DNA of 21,023 bases from Bacteroidota bacterium (GTDB lineage: Bacteria > Bacteroidota > Bacteroidia > Bacteroidales > Bacteroidaceae). The DNA lies in NCBI GenBank assembly GCA_023458215.1, contig JAEXAJ010000153.1:1-21023 (forward strand). The letters run 5' to 3'. This document shows, in pieces, positions 6,715 to 14,757 of the stretch; within the stretch, counting starts at the first letter, position 1, and the number at the start of each line of letters is the position of its first letter. The position numbers and the translations under genes are program-made. The notes below the pieces were generated by a model. That model was not told the origin of the DNA. It worked only from the letters and a program-made list of their open reading frames with translations, and ran no database searches.

Positions 6715-9690
6715 TTAGAAATTTAAGTTAGCGCTTACTGAGAACACCCGCGGACGAGGATATACTTCCTTGTCGATACCGCTGTAGATTTCCGGGTCGA
6801 TGCCGGAATAACCGGTGAAGGTAGCCACATTCTGAACACCGAAAGTCAGGCGCAAGGAGCTCGATTTATCCCACAGTTTATTGAAGGTATACCCCAATGA
6901 AATGTTATCCAGGCGGAAGAAGTTACCCTTTTCAAGGAAATAGTCTGAATAGAGCTGCTGGTTTTGGAAACCTGTCTCTTTCGTCCGAAGCAGGATGTTC
7001 GAGAAGTTGCCTTGGTCGCTGTAAACCGACTGTATGTATTGGTCGGCAGCTACGTAGTTGTAGACATAATTGCCGAATGCTCCGTGTCCGCTGATAGCGA
7101 AATCCCAGTTCTTATAACTTAATTGGGTATTGAAGCCGAGGTAGGACTTGGGCAAAGCGCTCTTGTTAGTGGCATACTTGGTTTCGGTAGCAGAGATGGA
7201 ACCGTCGCGTTGTACGTATTTCCCTTCTATCGGTTTGCCATTGTCATCGTATGCTTGCTGTGCCAGATAGAAAGTATAGGGACGCTGACCTACCATGAAT
7301 ACCTGTACCGTCTTGCCCGTACCCGAGATGGCTCCGGTCTGTACAAAGTTTGCATCCGAATCGACTACGTTCAGTTTGGTGATTTTAGAATCGTTCCAGG
7401 TGTAGTTCATGCCTACCGTCCACTTCCAGTCTTTGGTATGTACGGGTACTGCATTGATAGAGAATTCAACACCCTTATTGTCCATCTCGCCGATGTTGGT
7501 GGTGAGAACGGAGGAATAGTTGGTTCCCGAAATCACGGGGATTGTATTCAGCAGATCTTTGGTATGACGCTGGTAGTAGTCCACCGAACCGTAGATACGG
7601 TTATTGAGGAAGCCATAATCCAGTCCGATATTGTAAGTCTCGGTAGTTTCCCACTTGATGTCGGAGTCGTATCCGTTGGGGCGGTAGGTGTTGTACCACT
7701 TATCTCCAAACTGGTAGCAAGATTCAGGGTAAGATACGGTGAAGGTCGTCATGTACGGATAGTCATTCAGGATATCCTGCTGTCCGGTCTGCCCGTAGCT
7801 AAGGCGCAACTTCAAATCGGATAGCACTTCAGAATCTTTCAAGAAAGCCTCTTGGCTAATCTTCCAACCCAAAGCCACGGACGGGAACAGTCCCCAACGG
7901 TTGCCCTCCGCAAAACGGGAAGAAGCATCCGAACGAAGTGTGGCGGTCACCATATAGCGGTTGTCGTAGGAATAGTTAAGACGACCGTAGAATGAAAGCA
8001 GATAGTATTCTGATTCATAATGCTTGGGAGAGAAGAGTTCCTTTCCTTCGGGAGAGAGGGTGGTAGCGTCGAATTTCTTCCAAAAATGCTGCCAGCCATA
8101 TCCACCCATCGCACTGAAGTTGTGCTTTTCGTTGAATACGTGTGAGTAATTGGCGTACATATCCAATAGATAATTCCGCTTGTTCTGCTTAGAGTCGTAA
8201 GCCAGTCCCGTACCATCTTTCATATTAGAGGTATACATCATGCCTGCCAATTGGGGAACACTCTTCGAGTATTTGCTTTGCAAGACATCATAGCCCAGGT
8301 TTACGTTCAACTGCAAATCTTCGAGGTGATGCACCTTATAGTTAAAAGAAGCATTACCGATAGAACGGGTCACTTTGTTGCTGTTATCCTGCAAATCGAG
8401 CTGTGCCACAGGATTGTCCGTCTGAATAGCCATGGGTGAGTTACCGTTCATCCAAATGAAATAGCCCAAACCGGGATCGGTAGCGGATGTAGTACTTCCG
8501 GTCTTCACAGGGCGTGTAGGGTCATAACGGAGTGCATTGCCAACTACGCTTTCGTCTACCTTGCGGTTGTTTTCGTAGGACACCTTCAAATTCAAATCTA
8601 CGGTAAGGTGCTTGTCGAAGAATTTGGGAGAAATACCTCCGTTGAAAGTATATCTTTCATAGTTGTTGGTACGGACCACACCGTTCTGATTGGTATATCC
8701 CAAAGAAACACGGTAAGGTGCATTCTGCTTAATCTTGCCCGAAACGGAGAAGTTATGCTCTTGTCCAAAGGCTGTGCGGTAAATCTCATCCTGCCAGTCG
8801 GTAGATGCGCTACCCAATGTTATAGTGCTCGGTATACCGGAAACAGTAGGCACGAACTGGCGGAACTCGTCGGCCGAAAGGATATCCAATGTTTCAGTAA
8901 CCGTACTCACCGAGAGGTTTGTGGAGTAGTTGAAGCGCAACTTGGCATCATCGCCTTTCTTCGTGGTAATAACAATCACACCGTTGGAAGCACGTGAACC
9001 GTAGATGGCCGTAGCCGAAGCATCCTTCAGTACCGTAAACGTTTCTATATCGTTAGGGTTGATACCGCCGATTACATTGCCACCACCTTCGATGGTAGAG
9101 TTATCCACCGGCACGCCGTCAATCACAATCAGCGGGTCATTGGATGCCGAAAGCGAAGCGCCGCTACGGATACGGATCGTAGAACCCGAACCCGGAGCAC
9201 CGGAACTGGTTACTACGTTTACTCCCGGAACTTTACCCACCAATGCATCTTGTGCAGTAGTGCGCAACCCTTTATTGAAATCATCGGGTTTAATGGCCGT
9301 TACCGAACCGGTAGCATCCGATTTCTTCACGCTACCATAACCAATAACAACAACATCGTCCAGCATCTCGCTATCTTCTTCCATCACCACCTTCATATTG
9401 GCTGATACCGGCATTTCTACATCTTTATAGCCTATATATTTAATGAGTAAAACAGCCTTCGGGCCAGATACGGATAAGGTAAACTTGCCATCCACATCGC
9501 TGATCGTTCCGTTTGTCGTTCCTTTTTCCAGGATATTCGCCCCGATAACGGGCAGGTTCTCCCTATCAATAATAAGACCTTTTGCCACAGTCTTCTGTGC
9601 AGAAACGCCTACACTGAAAATTAAAGCTAGCAGTACAAGCACGTACCGCCACTTACTTTCAAAAGCTTTCGGATTTTTCTTGTTTTTCAT
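6715..9690 (-). CDS. SusC/RagA-family TonB-dependent transporter
   Basis: Outer-membrane beta-barrel that imports ligand handed over by SusD, powered by TonB-ExbBD. A signal peptide (about residues 1-31, cleavage after VSA) is followed by a carboxypeptidase-D-like regulatory domain (about 36-115, KGLIIDRENLPVIGANI onward). Then come the DDVVVIGYG TonB-box/SusC signature and the plug domain with DALVGKVPGVNV and GSRASNGVIVITTKKG. The 22-strand barrel ends in aromatic NLNF at the C-terminus. Length 991 is normal. There is no N-terminal secretin/STN extension, so control through a FecR anti-sigma partner is not expected; the TPR regulator at 10754-12373 is a better candidate. Confidence 0.96.
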   Translation of the reverse strand: MKNKKNPKAFESKWRYVLVLLALIFSVGVSAQKTVAKGLIIDRENLPVIGANILEKGTTNGTISDVDGKFTLSVSGPKAVLLIKYIGYKDVEMPVSANMKVVMEEDSEMLDDVVVIGYGSVKKSDATGSVTAIKPDDFNKGLRTTAQDALVGKVPGVNVVTSSGAPGSGSTIRIRSGASLSASNDPLIVIDGVPVDNSTIEGGGNVIGGINPNDIETFTVLKDASATAIYGSRASNGVIVITTKKGDDAKLRFNYSTNLSVSTVTETLDILSADEFRQFVPTVSGIPSTITLGSASTDWQDEIYRTAFGQEHNFSVSGKIKQNAPYRVSLGYTNQNGVVRTNNYERYTFNGGISPKFFDKHLTVDLNLKVSYENNRKVDESVVGNALRYDPTRPVKTGSTTSATDPGLGYFIWMNGNSPMAIQTDNPVAQLDLQDNSNKVTRSIGNASFNYKVHHLEDLQLNVNLGYDVLQSKYSKSVPQLAGMMYTSNMKDGTGLAYDSKQNKRNYLLDMYANYSHVFNEKHNFSAMGGYGWQHFWKKFDATTLSPEGKELFSPKHYESEYYLLSFYGRLNYSYDNRYMVTATLRSDASSRFAEGNRWGLFPSVALGWKISQEAFLKDSEVLSDLKLRLSYGQTGQQDILNDYPYMTTFTVSYPESCYQFGDKWYNTYRPNGYDSDIKWETTETYNIGLDYGFLNNRIYGSVDYYQRHTKDLLNTIPVISGTNYSSVLTTNIGEMDNKGVEFSINAVPVHTKDWKWTVGMNYTWNDSKITKLNVVDSDANFVQTGAISGTGKTVQVFMVGQRPYTFYLAQQAYDDNGKPIEGKYVQRDGSISATETKYATNKSALPKSYLGFNTQLSYKNWDFAISGHGAFGNYVYNYVAADQYIQSVYSDQGNFSNILLRTKETGFQNQQLYSDYFLEKGNFFRLDNISLGYTFNKLWDKSSSLRLTFGVQNVATFTGYSGIDPEIYSGIDKEVYPRPRVFSVSANLNF

Positions 9691-10064
9691 AATGGTTTTA
9701 ATTAGTTAATATAAGTGTAACAAAGTATCATGCCGGAGACATCATACATTCAATAATTCAAGGTCAACTGTTCTCTTGTAAGGGGAGAATCAGAACGAAG
9801 GCAAAAGTAGCAGCTAGTGAACCGCAAGGAAAGTATACTAAAGAAAAAGTAAGTAAATTAAGAGGAGAAACAAACGTAAACCACTATTTATCAATAGCTT
9901 CATTAAAGTAAAAGAAAGATAAAAAGTAAGAGCAGAGGAGGTGTCTCATGCTTTGGCATTGACACATTTTTAGGAGCAAGAGCAGTTTTATGGATACATT
10001 TGCGTTCACATTTTTGTGAATATCAGAAAGAAGTATTATTTTTGCAACATAATACGAGAATGAT
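9691..10064. promoter_or_regulatory. Divergent intergenic region susC / higB
   Basis: This 374-bp gap holds the promoters of two divergent units. For susC the minus strand has two perfect TAnnTTTG boxes, TACTTTTG (9802-9809) and TACGTTTG (9872-9879); neither has a clear TTTG at -33, so an activator may be needed. A hairpin with GTGTC/GACAC and ATGC/GCAT arms (9941-9965) is followed by ATTTTT on the plus strand and may insulate the higBA unit. The higBA promoter is described separately. No small gene was seen. Confidence 0.4.
10005..10044 (+). promoter_or_regulatory. higBA promoter with overlapping palindromic operator
   Basis: TTTG at 10013-10016 and TATTTTTG at 10037-10044 are spaced by 20 nt and match the Bacteroides -33/-7 consensus fully. 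They lie 20 nt upstream of the higB ATG. The palindrome TTCACA-TTTT-TGTGAA (10005-10020) covers the -33 box, which is where HigA would be expected to bind to repress its own operon. Operator identity is inferred from position and symmetry. Confidence 0.7.
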
Positions 10065-10382
10065 ATGTTTGTTACATTTCAAGAGACATACTTGCAGGAT
10101 CTTTACGAGAAAGGAAAGACGAGTGAAAAAAAACACCGTTATCAGCCTGACATCGTTAAGCGGTATAAGAAATGTATTGATGCTCTTTTAGGTGCAAGAA
10201 GTGCAGAAGATCTCATGGTGATTAATTCATTGAATTACGAAGTACTGAAAGGAGACAAACAAGGTATTTCATCCATTAGAGTAAATGATAAATATCGAAT
10301 AGAGTTTACTATAAGGGAAACGATGGACGAACCTGTCATTACTGTATGTAATATCATTGATTTGTCAAACCATTATAAATAA
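10065..10382 (+). CDS. higB: RelE/ParE-superfamily toxin, HigB-like
   Basis: Predicted toxin of a type II toxin-antitoxin pair; HigB proteins cut mRNA, usually on the ribosome. The 105-residue protein has the small basic layout of the family. KKHRYQPDIVKRYKKCIDAL lies in the N-terminal helical part, NSLNYEVLKGDKQGISSIRVN leads into the beta-sheet, and KYRIEFTI is the strand typical of the fold, ending in ICNIIDLSNHYK-like sequence (here VCNIIDLSNHYK). The toxin gene precedes the antitoxin gene, the reversed order usual for higBA. The ATG at 10065 follows a well-formed promoter by 20 nt. Its neighbours on both sides belong to an apparent Sus-type locus, so the pair looks like an insertion. Confidence 0.85.
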   Translation: MFVTFQETYLQDLYEKGKTSEKKHRYQPDIVKRYKKCIDALLGARSAEDLMVINSLNYEVLKGDKQGISSIRVNDKYRIEFTIRETMDEPVITVCNIIDLSNHYK

Positions 10383-10391
10383 TTAGCCGCT

Positions 10392-10736
10392 ATGATTACA
10401 ATTAAAGGTGTTGACCCTAGAATGATTGCCAACAATCTAACTCCGTTTGAGCCGACTCATCCGGGCGAACTGATAAAAGATGAGATTGAATATCGTGGTA
10501 TATCCCAAAGGAAGTTGGCTAAACAAATGGGTATCTCCCCAACACTACTCAACGAAATATTAAATGCCAAACGTGCCGTTTCTACGGAATATGCTCTTCT
10601 ATTTGAAGCTGCACTTGGCATTGATGCCGAGATTTGGATTCGTATGCAAGCCCGGTATGACATGCAAGTAGCTAAATCAGATAAGTCCTTTCTTGAAAGA
10701 CTTGCCAATATCAGAAAGATTGCGGCAGTACTATAA
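10392..10736 (+). CDS. higA: HigA-family antitoxin, XRE helix-turn-helix
   Basis: Neutralises HigB and represses the operon. PFEPTHPGELIKDEIEYRG (about 18-36) is the hallmark HigA opening. The helix-turn-helix is SQRKLAKQMGISPTLLNEILNAKR (38-61), and the C-terminal part has AALGIDAEIWIRMQARYDMQ. Length 114 is typical. The ATG is 9 nt after the higB stop, so the two are co-transcribed. Its 3' end converges on the TPR regulator gene, whose stop is 17 nt away, with no obvious terminator between. Confidence 0.92.
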   Translation: MITIKGVDPRMIANNLTPFEPTHPGELIKDEIEYRGISQRKLAKQMGISPTLLNEILNAKRAVSTEYALLFEAALGIDAEIWIRMQARYDMQVAKSDKSFLERLANIRKIAAVL

Positions 10737-10753
10737 AACTACCAAGCCATCAG

Positions 10754-12373
10754 TTACAGCCTCGGCACCTGCACCGCCAAGTCCTTACCCGGGACAATCG
10801 CTTTGTTCCTCATCTTCATTCGGTAGTTATATACCGTCTGAAGTGAATAATGAAGGAAGTTGGCAATCTTCGAATTGTCGTTTATCCCTAAACGGATAAG
10901 GGCATAGATACGCAATTCAGGGGTCAGCAGCTCGCCATCCTTCAATTGTATGCGCTCTTCTTCACGGAGCAGAGTATTGAACGACTCTACAAAGTCAGGA
11001 AAGATGGAAAGAAATATAGTATCGAACTTACTAATAAAAAGTTTGAAGTCATCCGAAGTAGAAGACTGACTGCGGAGCATCTTGGAGATATCCGCCATAG
11101 AGCCGGTATTGGCAATCTTTAGCAGAGTTTTCCGGTCATTCTCCTGCTGGTAGATAAACTCGGAGCAGATATTGAAAAGCAATCCGATATACTCTTCTTT
11201 GATGTGATTGGACTCTTTTATTTCTTCGTTCATTCTTGTCAGGTTCTCGGTCATTTCCTGCAAACGCCGGTTTTGCTCGGCAAGTGATTGCTTCACCTTC
11301 AGCAGTTTGGTGTTCTTCTTGCGAATAAAAAGGAACGCAATAATCAATGTTATCACCAGCACCGATAGTATAAGGAGAAAGAACAATACTCTGCGTTCGT
11401 CCGCCTTTATACGGGCATCGTTGGCAGCATTAATAATGGGAAGATACTCGGCAATATCAATAAAGCGATAACGAGCTTTACCGAAATTCACATCTTCCAA
11501 TGAACAGGATATATAATTATAAGCTCGTGCAATGTCCCCTTCCTGAAAAAGGAGGAACGCCAGACGTTGCAAGGACATATAAACTTTCTTGGCATTGGCA
11601 ATATCGGTTATTGAGGCAAGTATCAGATAATGTTTTGCTTGCAGAGTGTCTTGCTTGCCCAAATATAATTCGGCCAAGAGGTACTCCACCCTGGCTCTAT
11701 CCGCGTCGTTATCGGTTGTTTGTTCATAGTAATTCTTCAACAGTCCGATGGCTTCCTCCCATTTGCCCGACATACCCAACCGCCCGCATTTATTCGTAAA
11801 GTAGCTGGAAGAATGTGGCTCACTGATAGCGACCAGCGTATCTTTATAGGCTTTTATCTGTTGTTGGAAGAATTGTTTCCGGGCAGGATCTATTTCATCA
11901 TTATAGCAAGACAGGTAAGTGGTATGATATAAATAGTAAAAGTAAGTATCTGCTTTAACGGCTTCTGTATGCTTGATCGTACCAAGTAAAACGAGCGCAT
12001 TTTCATGCTTGCCCATCTTATTCATAACATCGGCTATGTTCATTAATCCTTGGTTGACAAGCTCTCCATCTTTCAAGCTCTCTGCCAATGCCAATCGCTC
12101 CTTAGCTATTATAAAAGCCGTATCAATGCGGAATGAACGATACTTTGCAAACAAATCTCCCAGAATATCAAACTTATGTCTATCATCCTCGGCATAATTC
12201 AAAGTCCGGCGTAGCTCTTCTATCTCTTTTTCTACTTTATGCTGATAAATCTCACGTTGCGCAATCATCTTATCCAATTTTTGAAGCAAAGCGGCATCGT
12301 CCGTCTTGTCCGCAGCTATCACGCCGGAACAAACACAAATAAAGAGAAGAAAAGGGGTAACGTATCTAAGCAT
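10754..12373 (-). CDS. Membrane TPR regulator with DUF6377-like DNA-binding domain
   Basis: Probable transcription regulator of the neighbouring susCD unit. A signal peptide (1-20) leads into a periplasmic TPR-like region (about 22-320, helices such as NQGLMNIADVMNKMGKHENA and YLLAELYLGKQDTLQAKHYL). One membrane helix follows (328-350, FFLLILSVLVITLIIAFLFI then RKKN), then a coiled coil (about 352-390). The cytoplasmic C-terminal domain (about 392-528) ends in a helix-turn-helix-like block, LTPELRIYALIRLGINDNSKIANFLHYSLQTVYNYR. The layout implies that a periplasmic ligand is sensed and DNA is bound by a tethered domain, without the kinase of hybrid two-component systems. Family and architecture are recognised; the target is inferred from position, with higBA lying between this gene and susC. 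Confidence 0.85.
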   Translation of the reverse strand: MLRYVTPFLLFICVCSGVIAADKTDDAALLQKLDKMIAQREIYQHKVEKEIEELRRTLNYAEDDRHKFDILGDLFAKYRSFRIDTAFIIAKERLALAESLKDGELVNQGLMNIADVMNKMGKHENALVLLGTIKHTEAVKADTYFYYLYHTTYLSCYNDEIDPARKQFFQQQIKAYKDTLVAISEPHSSSYFTNKCGRLGMSGKWEEAIGLLKNYYEQTTDNDADRARVEYLLAELYLGKQDTLQAKHYLILASITDIANAKKVYMSLQRLAFLLFQEGDIARAYNYISCSLEDVNFGKARYRFIDIAEYLPIINAANDARIKADERRVLFFLLILSVLVITLIIAFLFIRKKNTKLLKVKQSLAEQNRRLQEMTENLTRMNEEIKESNHIKEEYIGLLFNICSEFIYQQENDRKTLLKIANTGSMADISKMLRSQSSTSDDFKLFISKFDTIFLSIFPDFVESFNTLLREEERIQLKDGELLTPELRIYALIRLGINDNSKIANFLHYSLQTVYNYRMKMRNKAIVPGKDLAVQVPRL

Positions 12374-12399
12374 CGACTCAAAGGTTATAAACTCAAAAG

Positions 12400-12407
12400 C
12401 AAAGATA
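12400..12407 (-). promoter_or_regulatory. Promoter -7 box of the TPR regulator gene
   Basis: The minus strand reads TATCTTTG followed by CTTTTG, a perfect -7 match 27 nt upstream of the regulator ATG. It overlaps the very end of the folK operon (folK stop at 12418), so the regulator probably has its own promoter even though it lies in line with folK. No convincing -33 box was found. Confidence 0.6.
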
Positions 12408-12417
12408 TAGCTTTTTC

Positions 12418-12969
12418 CTATAATAACTCCCCTATTGTCTTATTAAATACCGGGTGCACCACATCAGTAGCAATCTCCGCCAATGGTTCCATAACAAAAC
12501 GGCGTTCCTGCATCAACGGATGGGGAAGTTTGAGTTCAGGAGTATCCAGCAAGACAGGCTTGCCATCGGATGCAAAGCAAAGCAACAAGTCGATATCTAT
12601 CACCCGGTCACTATATGCACCATTGACAGATTTATGAGTACGCCCCATTTCACGCTCAATTTCCTGCGTGATATGCAATACATCGAAAGCAGATAGAGAT
12701 GTCTCTACACACAGAGCAGCATTGAGAAAGGTGTTATCCGAAGAAAAACCCCAAGGTGCAGTAGCATAAAAAGCGGAAAGAGAAATCACTTTCCCTATCC
12801 GCTCTCCTATTTTCTGTACGGCGGTATGGAGGTATTGCTCCTTATCGCCCAAGTTAGTTCCAAGACCTAAAAAGAGAAATGAAGAATGAGGAATGAAGAA
12901 TGAAGAATCAGGCTGCGCGTTTACACCGCACGGCAATTCTTCATTCTTCATTCTTAATTCTTCATTCAT
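12418..12969 (-). CDS. folK: HPPK: hydroxymethyl-dihydropterin pyrophosphokinase
   Basis: Transfers pyrophosphate from ATP to 6-hydroxymethyl-7,8-dihydropterin in folate synthesis. The HPPK body begins at FLFLGLGTNLGDKEQYL (31-47). It includes FYATAPWGF, the Mg-binding VIDIDLLL with Asp125 and Asp127, and LPHPLMQERRFVMEPLAEI. The first ~30 residues are odd: they are translated from heptanucleotide repeats and their inverted copy and have no counterpart in the family. The start must still be in the repeat, because no ATG lies between it and the conserved body; ATGs at 12969 and 12951 and a TTG near 12936 are possible. It is the last gene of the operon, starting 1 nt after the queA stop. Confidence 0.92.
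   Translation of the reverse strand: MNEELRMKNEELPCGVNAQPDSSFFIPHSSFLFLGLGTNLGDKEQYLHTAVQKIGERIGKVISLSAFYATAPWGFSSDNTFLNAALCVETSLSAFDVLHITQEIEREMGRTHKSVNGAYSDRVIDIDLLLCFASDGKPVLLDTPELKLPHPLMQERRFVMEPLAEIATDVVHPVFNKTIGELL
12879..12969. repeat. Inverted heptanucleotide repeats at the folK 5' end
   Basis: Four ATGAAGA-type heptads (12879-12906, one with G for A) face four or more TTCTTCA-type heptads (12937-12969, one TTCTTAA). The copies form an 18-bp perfect inverted repeat, 12891-12908 against 12936-12953, with a 27-nt GC-richer loop. The whole element is inside the folK reading frame and includes its start codon, so the mRNA would fold a strong hairpin over the start region. Confidence 0.85.
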
Positions 12970-12970
12970 A

Positions 12971-14029
12971 TTACTTATCCGTAATCAGCATCGCATCCCC
13001 ATACGTACCGAAGCGATAATCTTCTTTCAACGCAATATCGTATGCATTCATTACCTGGTCGTAACCACCGAAGGCAGCAACAATCATCAATAAGGTAGAA
13101 AGCGGCATGTGGAAGTTGGATATCATGGCGTTGGCAACCGTAAAGTCATACGGAGGGAAGATGAACTTATTTGTCCAACCCTGGTATTCCTTCAGATGAC
13201 CGTCTGTGCTGACTGTGCTTTCAATAGCACGCATTACAGTAGTACCTACCGCACAAACTTGCTTGTTGAAGTCTTTTGCACGATTAACAACCCTTACAGC
13301 TTCTTCGTTTACAAGCATCTGCTCAGAGTCTGTTTTATGTTTGGTAAGGTCTTCTACATCAATATCACGGAAGTTACCCAAGCCGGCATGCAAAGTGATA
13401 TATGCAAAATCAATTCCCTTGATCTCCATACGTTTCAGCAATTCACGGCTGAAGTGCAGGCTGGCAGTAGGAGCGGTTACAGCACCTTCGTTACGAGCAA
13501 AGATGGATTGGAAACGTTCGGAATCCTCCGGTTCTACGGGACGATTAATAATGCTGTGGGGCAGCGGAGTTTCGCCCAACGCATAGAGTGCCTTTTTGAA
13601 CTCATCGTGCGGTCCGTCGTAGAGGAAGCGCAAGGTACGGCCACGTGAAGTGGTGTTATCAATCACTTCGGCTACCATTGAGTCATCATCACCAAAATAG
13701 AGTTTATTGCCGATACGGATCTTACGGGCAGGATCTACCAGTACGTCCCAAAGGCGAAGCTCTTCATTCAACTCACGCAACAAGAACACTTCGATACGGG
13801 CACCGGTCTTTTCCTTGTTACCATACAGGCGGGCAGGGAATACCTTAGTGTCATTGAAGATAAATACATCCTTATCATCGAAGTAATCCAGGACATCCTT
13901 AAACATCCGGTGTTCGATTTCGCCTGTCTTTCTATGAAGCACCAGCAGGCGCGACTCATCTCTGTACTTCGTGGGGTGCAAAGCTATCTTCTCTTCGGGA
14001 AGCTTGAATTTAAATTGCGACAGTTTCAT
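12971..14029 (-). CDS. queA: tRNA preQ1 ribosyltransferase-isomerase QueA
   Basis: Moves the ribosyl group of S-adenosylmethionine onto preQ1 in tRNA, making epoxyqueuosine at the wobble position. The protein opens [19 protein letters not shown] and continues with [52 protein letters not shown] and [13 protein letters not shown]. Further family blocks are [14 protein letters not shown] (here [12 protein letters not shown]), [12 protein letters not shown] and [21 protein letters not shown], all in family order. Length 352 is normal. The ATG at 14029 follows a run of TTATAAC heptads that also covers the end of truB; the gap to the truB stop is 20 nt. Confidence 0.97.
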   Translation of the reverse strand: MKLSQFKFKLPEEKIALHPTKYRDESRLLVLHRKTGEIEHRMFKDVLDYFDDKDVFIFNDTKVFPARLYGNKEKTGARIEVFLLRELNEELRLWDVLVDPARKIRIGNKLYFGDDDSMVAEVIDNTTSRGRTLRFLYDGPHDEFKKALYALGETPLPHSIINRPVEPEDSERFQSIFARNEGAVTAPTASLHFSRELLKRMEIKGIDFAYITLHAGLGNFRDIDVEDLTKHKTDSEQMLVNEEAVRVVNRAKDFNKQVCAVGTTVMRAIESTVSTDGHLKEYQGWTNKFIFPPYDFTVANAMISNFHMPLSTLLMIVAAFGGYDQVMNAYDIALKEDYRFGTYGDAMLITDK

Positions 14030-14034
14030 AATTA

Positions 14035-14060
14035 GTTATGAGTTATAAGTTATAAGTTAT
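14035..14060. repeat. Heptanucleotide repeat GTTATAA x3.7 between truB and queA
   Basis: Units GTTATGA, GTTATAA, GTTATAA and a partial GTTAT lie head to tail. The array supplies the last three codons and stop of truB and ends 5 nt before the queA ATG (minus strand). It is the same unit length and the same position relative to the downstream start codon as the repeats before metK and ftsX. Confidence 0.85.
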
Positions 14061-14757
14061 TTGTTTCTACCTCTTGCGCATCGATCCACTCTTTAAAATC
14101 AAGTGGGTTGAGGCAATCTTCTATGCGGACATCGCCCACACGGGTACGCTCTAAAGCAGTGAGATGGGCACCACTATTTAGGGCCTCACCAATATCACGA
14201 GCTAAAGCGCGGATGTATGTACCTTTGCTGCATACTACGCGGACTTTGATTTCGGGCAAATTGCATTCCAGCAACTCTATCTCGTCAATGACCAGCAGCT
14301 TCGGTTTCAAGTCTACCTCTTCCCCCTTACGGGCGAGGTCGTAAGCACGCTTGCCGTTTACCATGCAAGCCGAAAAAGCGGGCGGTACTTGTTGAATCTC
14401 GCCGATAAACTTTTTCAAGATTTCTTCTACCAACTCACGAGTGATGTGCTCAGTAGGATAGGTAGCGTCTATTTCGTGTTCCAAATCGTATGACGGAGTA
14501 GTAGCGCCCAACTGAATGGTGGCAATGTACTCTTTCGTATGATATTGAAATTCTTCTATCCGCTTGGTAGCCTTGCCTGTACAGATAATCATTACTCCTG
14601 TGGCAAGCGGGTCGAGCGTTCCGGCATGACCTACTTTCAGTTTCTTAACTCCTATACGCCGGCAGATGTGGTAACGTGCATGTCCTACAACCTTGAACGA
14701 GGTCCAGCCCAGCGGTTTATTGAAAAATAAAACTTCTCCTTCTTTAAAGTTCATCAT
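14050..14757 (-). CDS. truB: tRNA pseudouridine(55) synthase TruB
   Basis: Isomerises U55 in the T-loop of tRNAs. The N-terminal part has LFFNKPLGWTSFKVV and the catalytic block KVGHAGTLDPLATGVM, with the nucleophilic Asp at residue 49 counted from the ATG at 14757. Other family motifs are KEYIATIQLGATTPSYD, QVPPAFSACMVNGKRAYDLARKG and GTYIRALARDIGEAL. At 235 residues it is a short form without an extended C-terminal PUA domain. I chose the ATG at 14757 because it overlaps the uppP stop as TGATG, a coupling arrangement; a GTG at 14760 and an ATG at 14754 are alternatives. The last codons lie in a heptanucleotide repeat. Confidence 0.96.
   Translation of the reverse strand: MMNFKEGEVLFFNKPLGWTSFKVVGHARYHICRRIGVKKLKVGHAGTLDPLATGVMIICTGKATKRIEEFQYHTKEYIATIQLGATTPSYDLEHEIDATYPTEHITRELVEEILKKFIGEIQQVPPAFSACMVNGKRAYDLARKGEEVDLKPKLLVIDEIELLECNLPEIKVRVVCSKGTYIRALARDIGEALNSGAHLTALERTRVGDVRIEDCLNPLDFKEWIDAQEVETNNL

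Noticed and set aside
7123..7824. Long open frame (233 codons) antisense to susC
   Set aside because: It is a mirror of a strongly coding gene. The protein has no coherent domain, and susC is certain on the other strand.
9941..9965. Hairpin with ATTTTT tail as a true terminator
   Set aside because: The stem is interrupted (5+4 bp) and no plus-strand gene lies upstream to be terminated; kept only as a note in the intergenic entry.
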